Below, in pieces: positions 63,963-64,000 of a stretch of DNA of 64,000 nucleotides (positions within the stretch are counted from its first letter, which is position 1; the number at the start of each line of letters is the position of its first letter). Where the stretch lies: assembly GCA_965284435.1 (NCBI GenBank), contig OZ260083.1, positions 1,240,001 to 1,304,000 on the forward strand, written 5' to 3'. This DNA is from CAIYZT01 sp947461435. Lineage in GTDB: Bacteria; Pseudomonadota; Alphaproteobacteria; Rhodobacterales; Rhodobacteraceae. Position numbers and translations under genes: made by a program. The notes under the pieces were generated by a model. The model was not told where the DNA came from. It saw nothing but the letters and a program-made list of their open reading frames with translations, and did not search any database.

Positions 63963-64000
63963 TTCGCTACACTCCGCCGCAAAATTCCCCAGATAGGGGC

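Noticed and set aside
1..64000. Possible mobile element, defence island or CRISPR array
   Set aside because: No transposase, integrase, restriction, Cas or phage structural genes and no spaced direct repeats were seen; the gene content is housekeeping.

Overview
The window is ordinary, dense, GC-rich chromosome of an alphaproteobacterium, almost certainly a member of the Rhodobacterales (Roseobacter/Paracoccus/Rhodobacter group). This rests on gene content: L-malyl-CoA/beta-methylmalyl-CoA lyase, the 44-residue aa3-type cytochrome oxidase subunit IV, the DUF1013 cell-cycle regulator TrcR, COQ9 beside rpsU, ETF-ubiquinone oxidoreductase, a lysA-TIGR02302 pair, a polyhydroxybutyrate phaA-phaB pair and several small families typical of that order. 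I see no insertion sequence, integrase, prophage module, CRISPR array, rRNA or tRNA. No stretch longer than 300 bases lacks a gene.

Layout. 1-3.2 kb: 5' part of pyk, then an N-formylglutamate amidohydrolase-HAD-DUF1244 cluster. 3.3-7.4 kb: an RTX-repeat protein, a D-amino-acid transaminase, an ICMT-like methyltransferase, and a WYL regulator divergent from an SRPBCC gene with a perfect palindrome between them. 7.5-10.4 kb: mcl1, accA and a fatty-acid hydroxylase-like gene. 10.4-13.7 kb, minus strand: chained ftsE-ftsX-plsC-tfoX-like-PNPOx-like operon. 13.8-20.5 kb: zinc-ribbon membrane protein, the SRP RNA on the minus strand, an M24-fold protein with a degraded metal site, lysA-TIGR02302 and a small phosphatase. 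20.6-23.4 kb: dnaX-ybaB/ebfC-recR. 23.4-29 kb: a kexin-like subtilase with RTX repeats, trcR, an RNase T2, a quinone oxidoreductase and COQ9. 29.1-35.2 kb: rpsU, a transglutaminase-like protein, a DUF2161 nuclease-like protein, lrp/ald, an MsrQ-like protein, mscL and sua5. 35.3-42 kb: acyl-CoA dehydrogenase, MBL hydrolase, tiny CoxIV, a lipoprotein, mobA, a GNAT acetyltransferase, a membrane protein and greA. 42.3-49.9 kb: ETF-QO, a TPR protein, ispE, a polyprenyl diphosphate synthase, DUF2007, an N6-adenine-type methyltransferase, a YdcH-like protein and a DMT transporter. 50-53 kb: phaB, phaA and an EAL protein. 53.1-64 kb: tag, a DUF2087 protein, a cell-wall-hydrolase-like protein, tlpA-like, argH, three tandem micro-lipoproteins, an ATP-grasp protein, a HAD phosphatase, a 5'-nucleotidase family enzyme, nudC, an SRPBCC protein and pheA.

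Functionally the region is central metabolism (pyruvate, malyl-CoA, fatty acid, PHB, lysine, arginine and phenylalanine synthesis), respiratory-chain and quinone supply (COQ9, ETF-QO, polyprenyl synthase, CoxIV), envelope and division (FtsEX, PlsC, MscL, lipoproteins), and DNA/RNA maintenance (DnaX, RecR, Tag, GreA, SRP RNA). The least conventional items are two RTX proteins, the pseudo-metallopeptidase, the micro-lipoprotein triplet and several unassigned palindromic or repeated sites. No clearly novel multigene system stands out.
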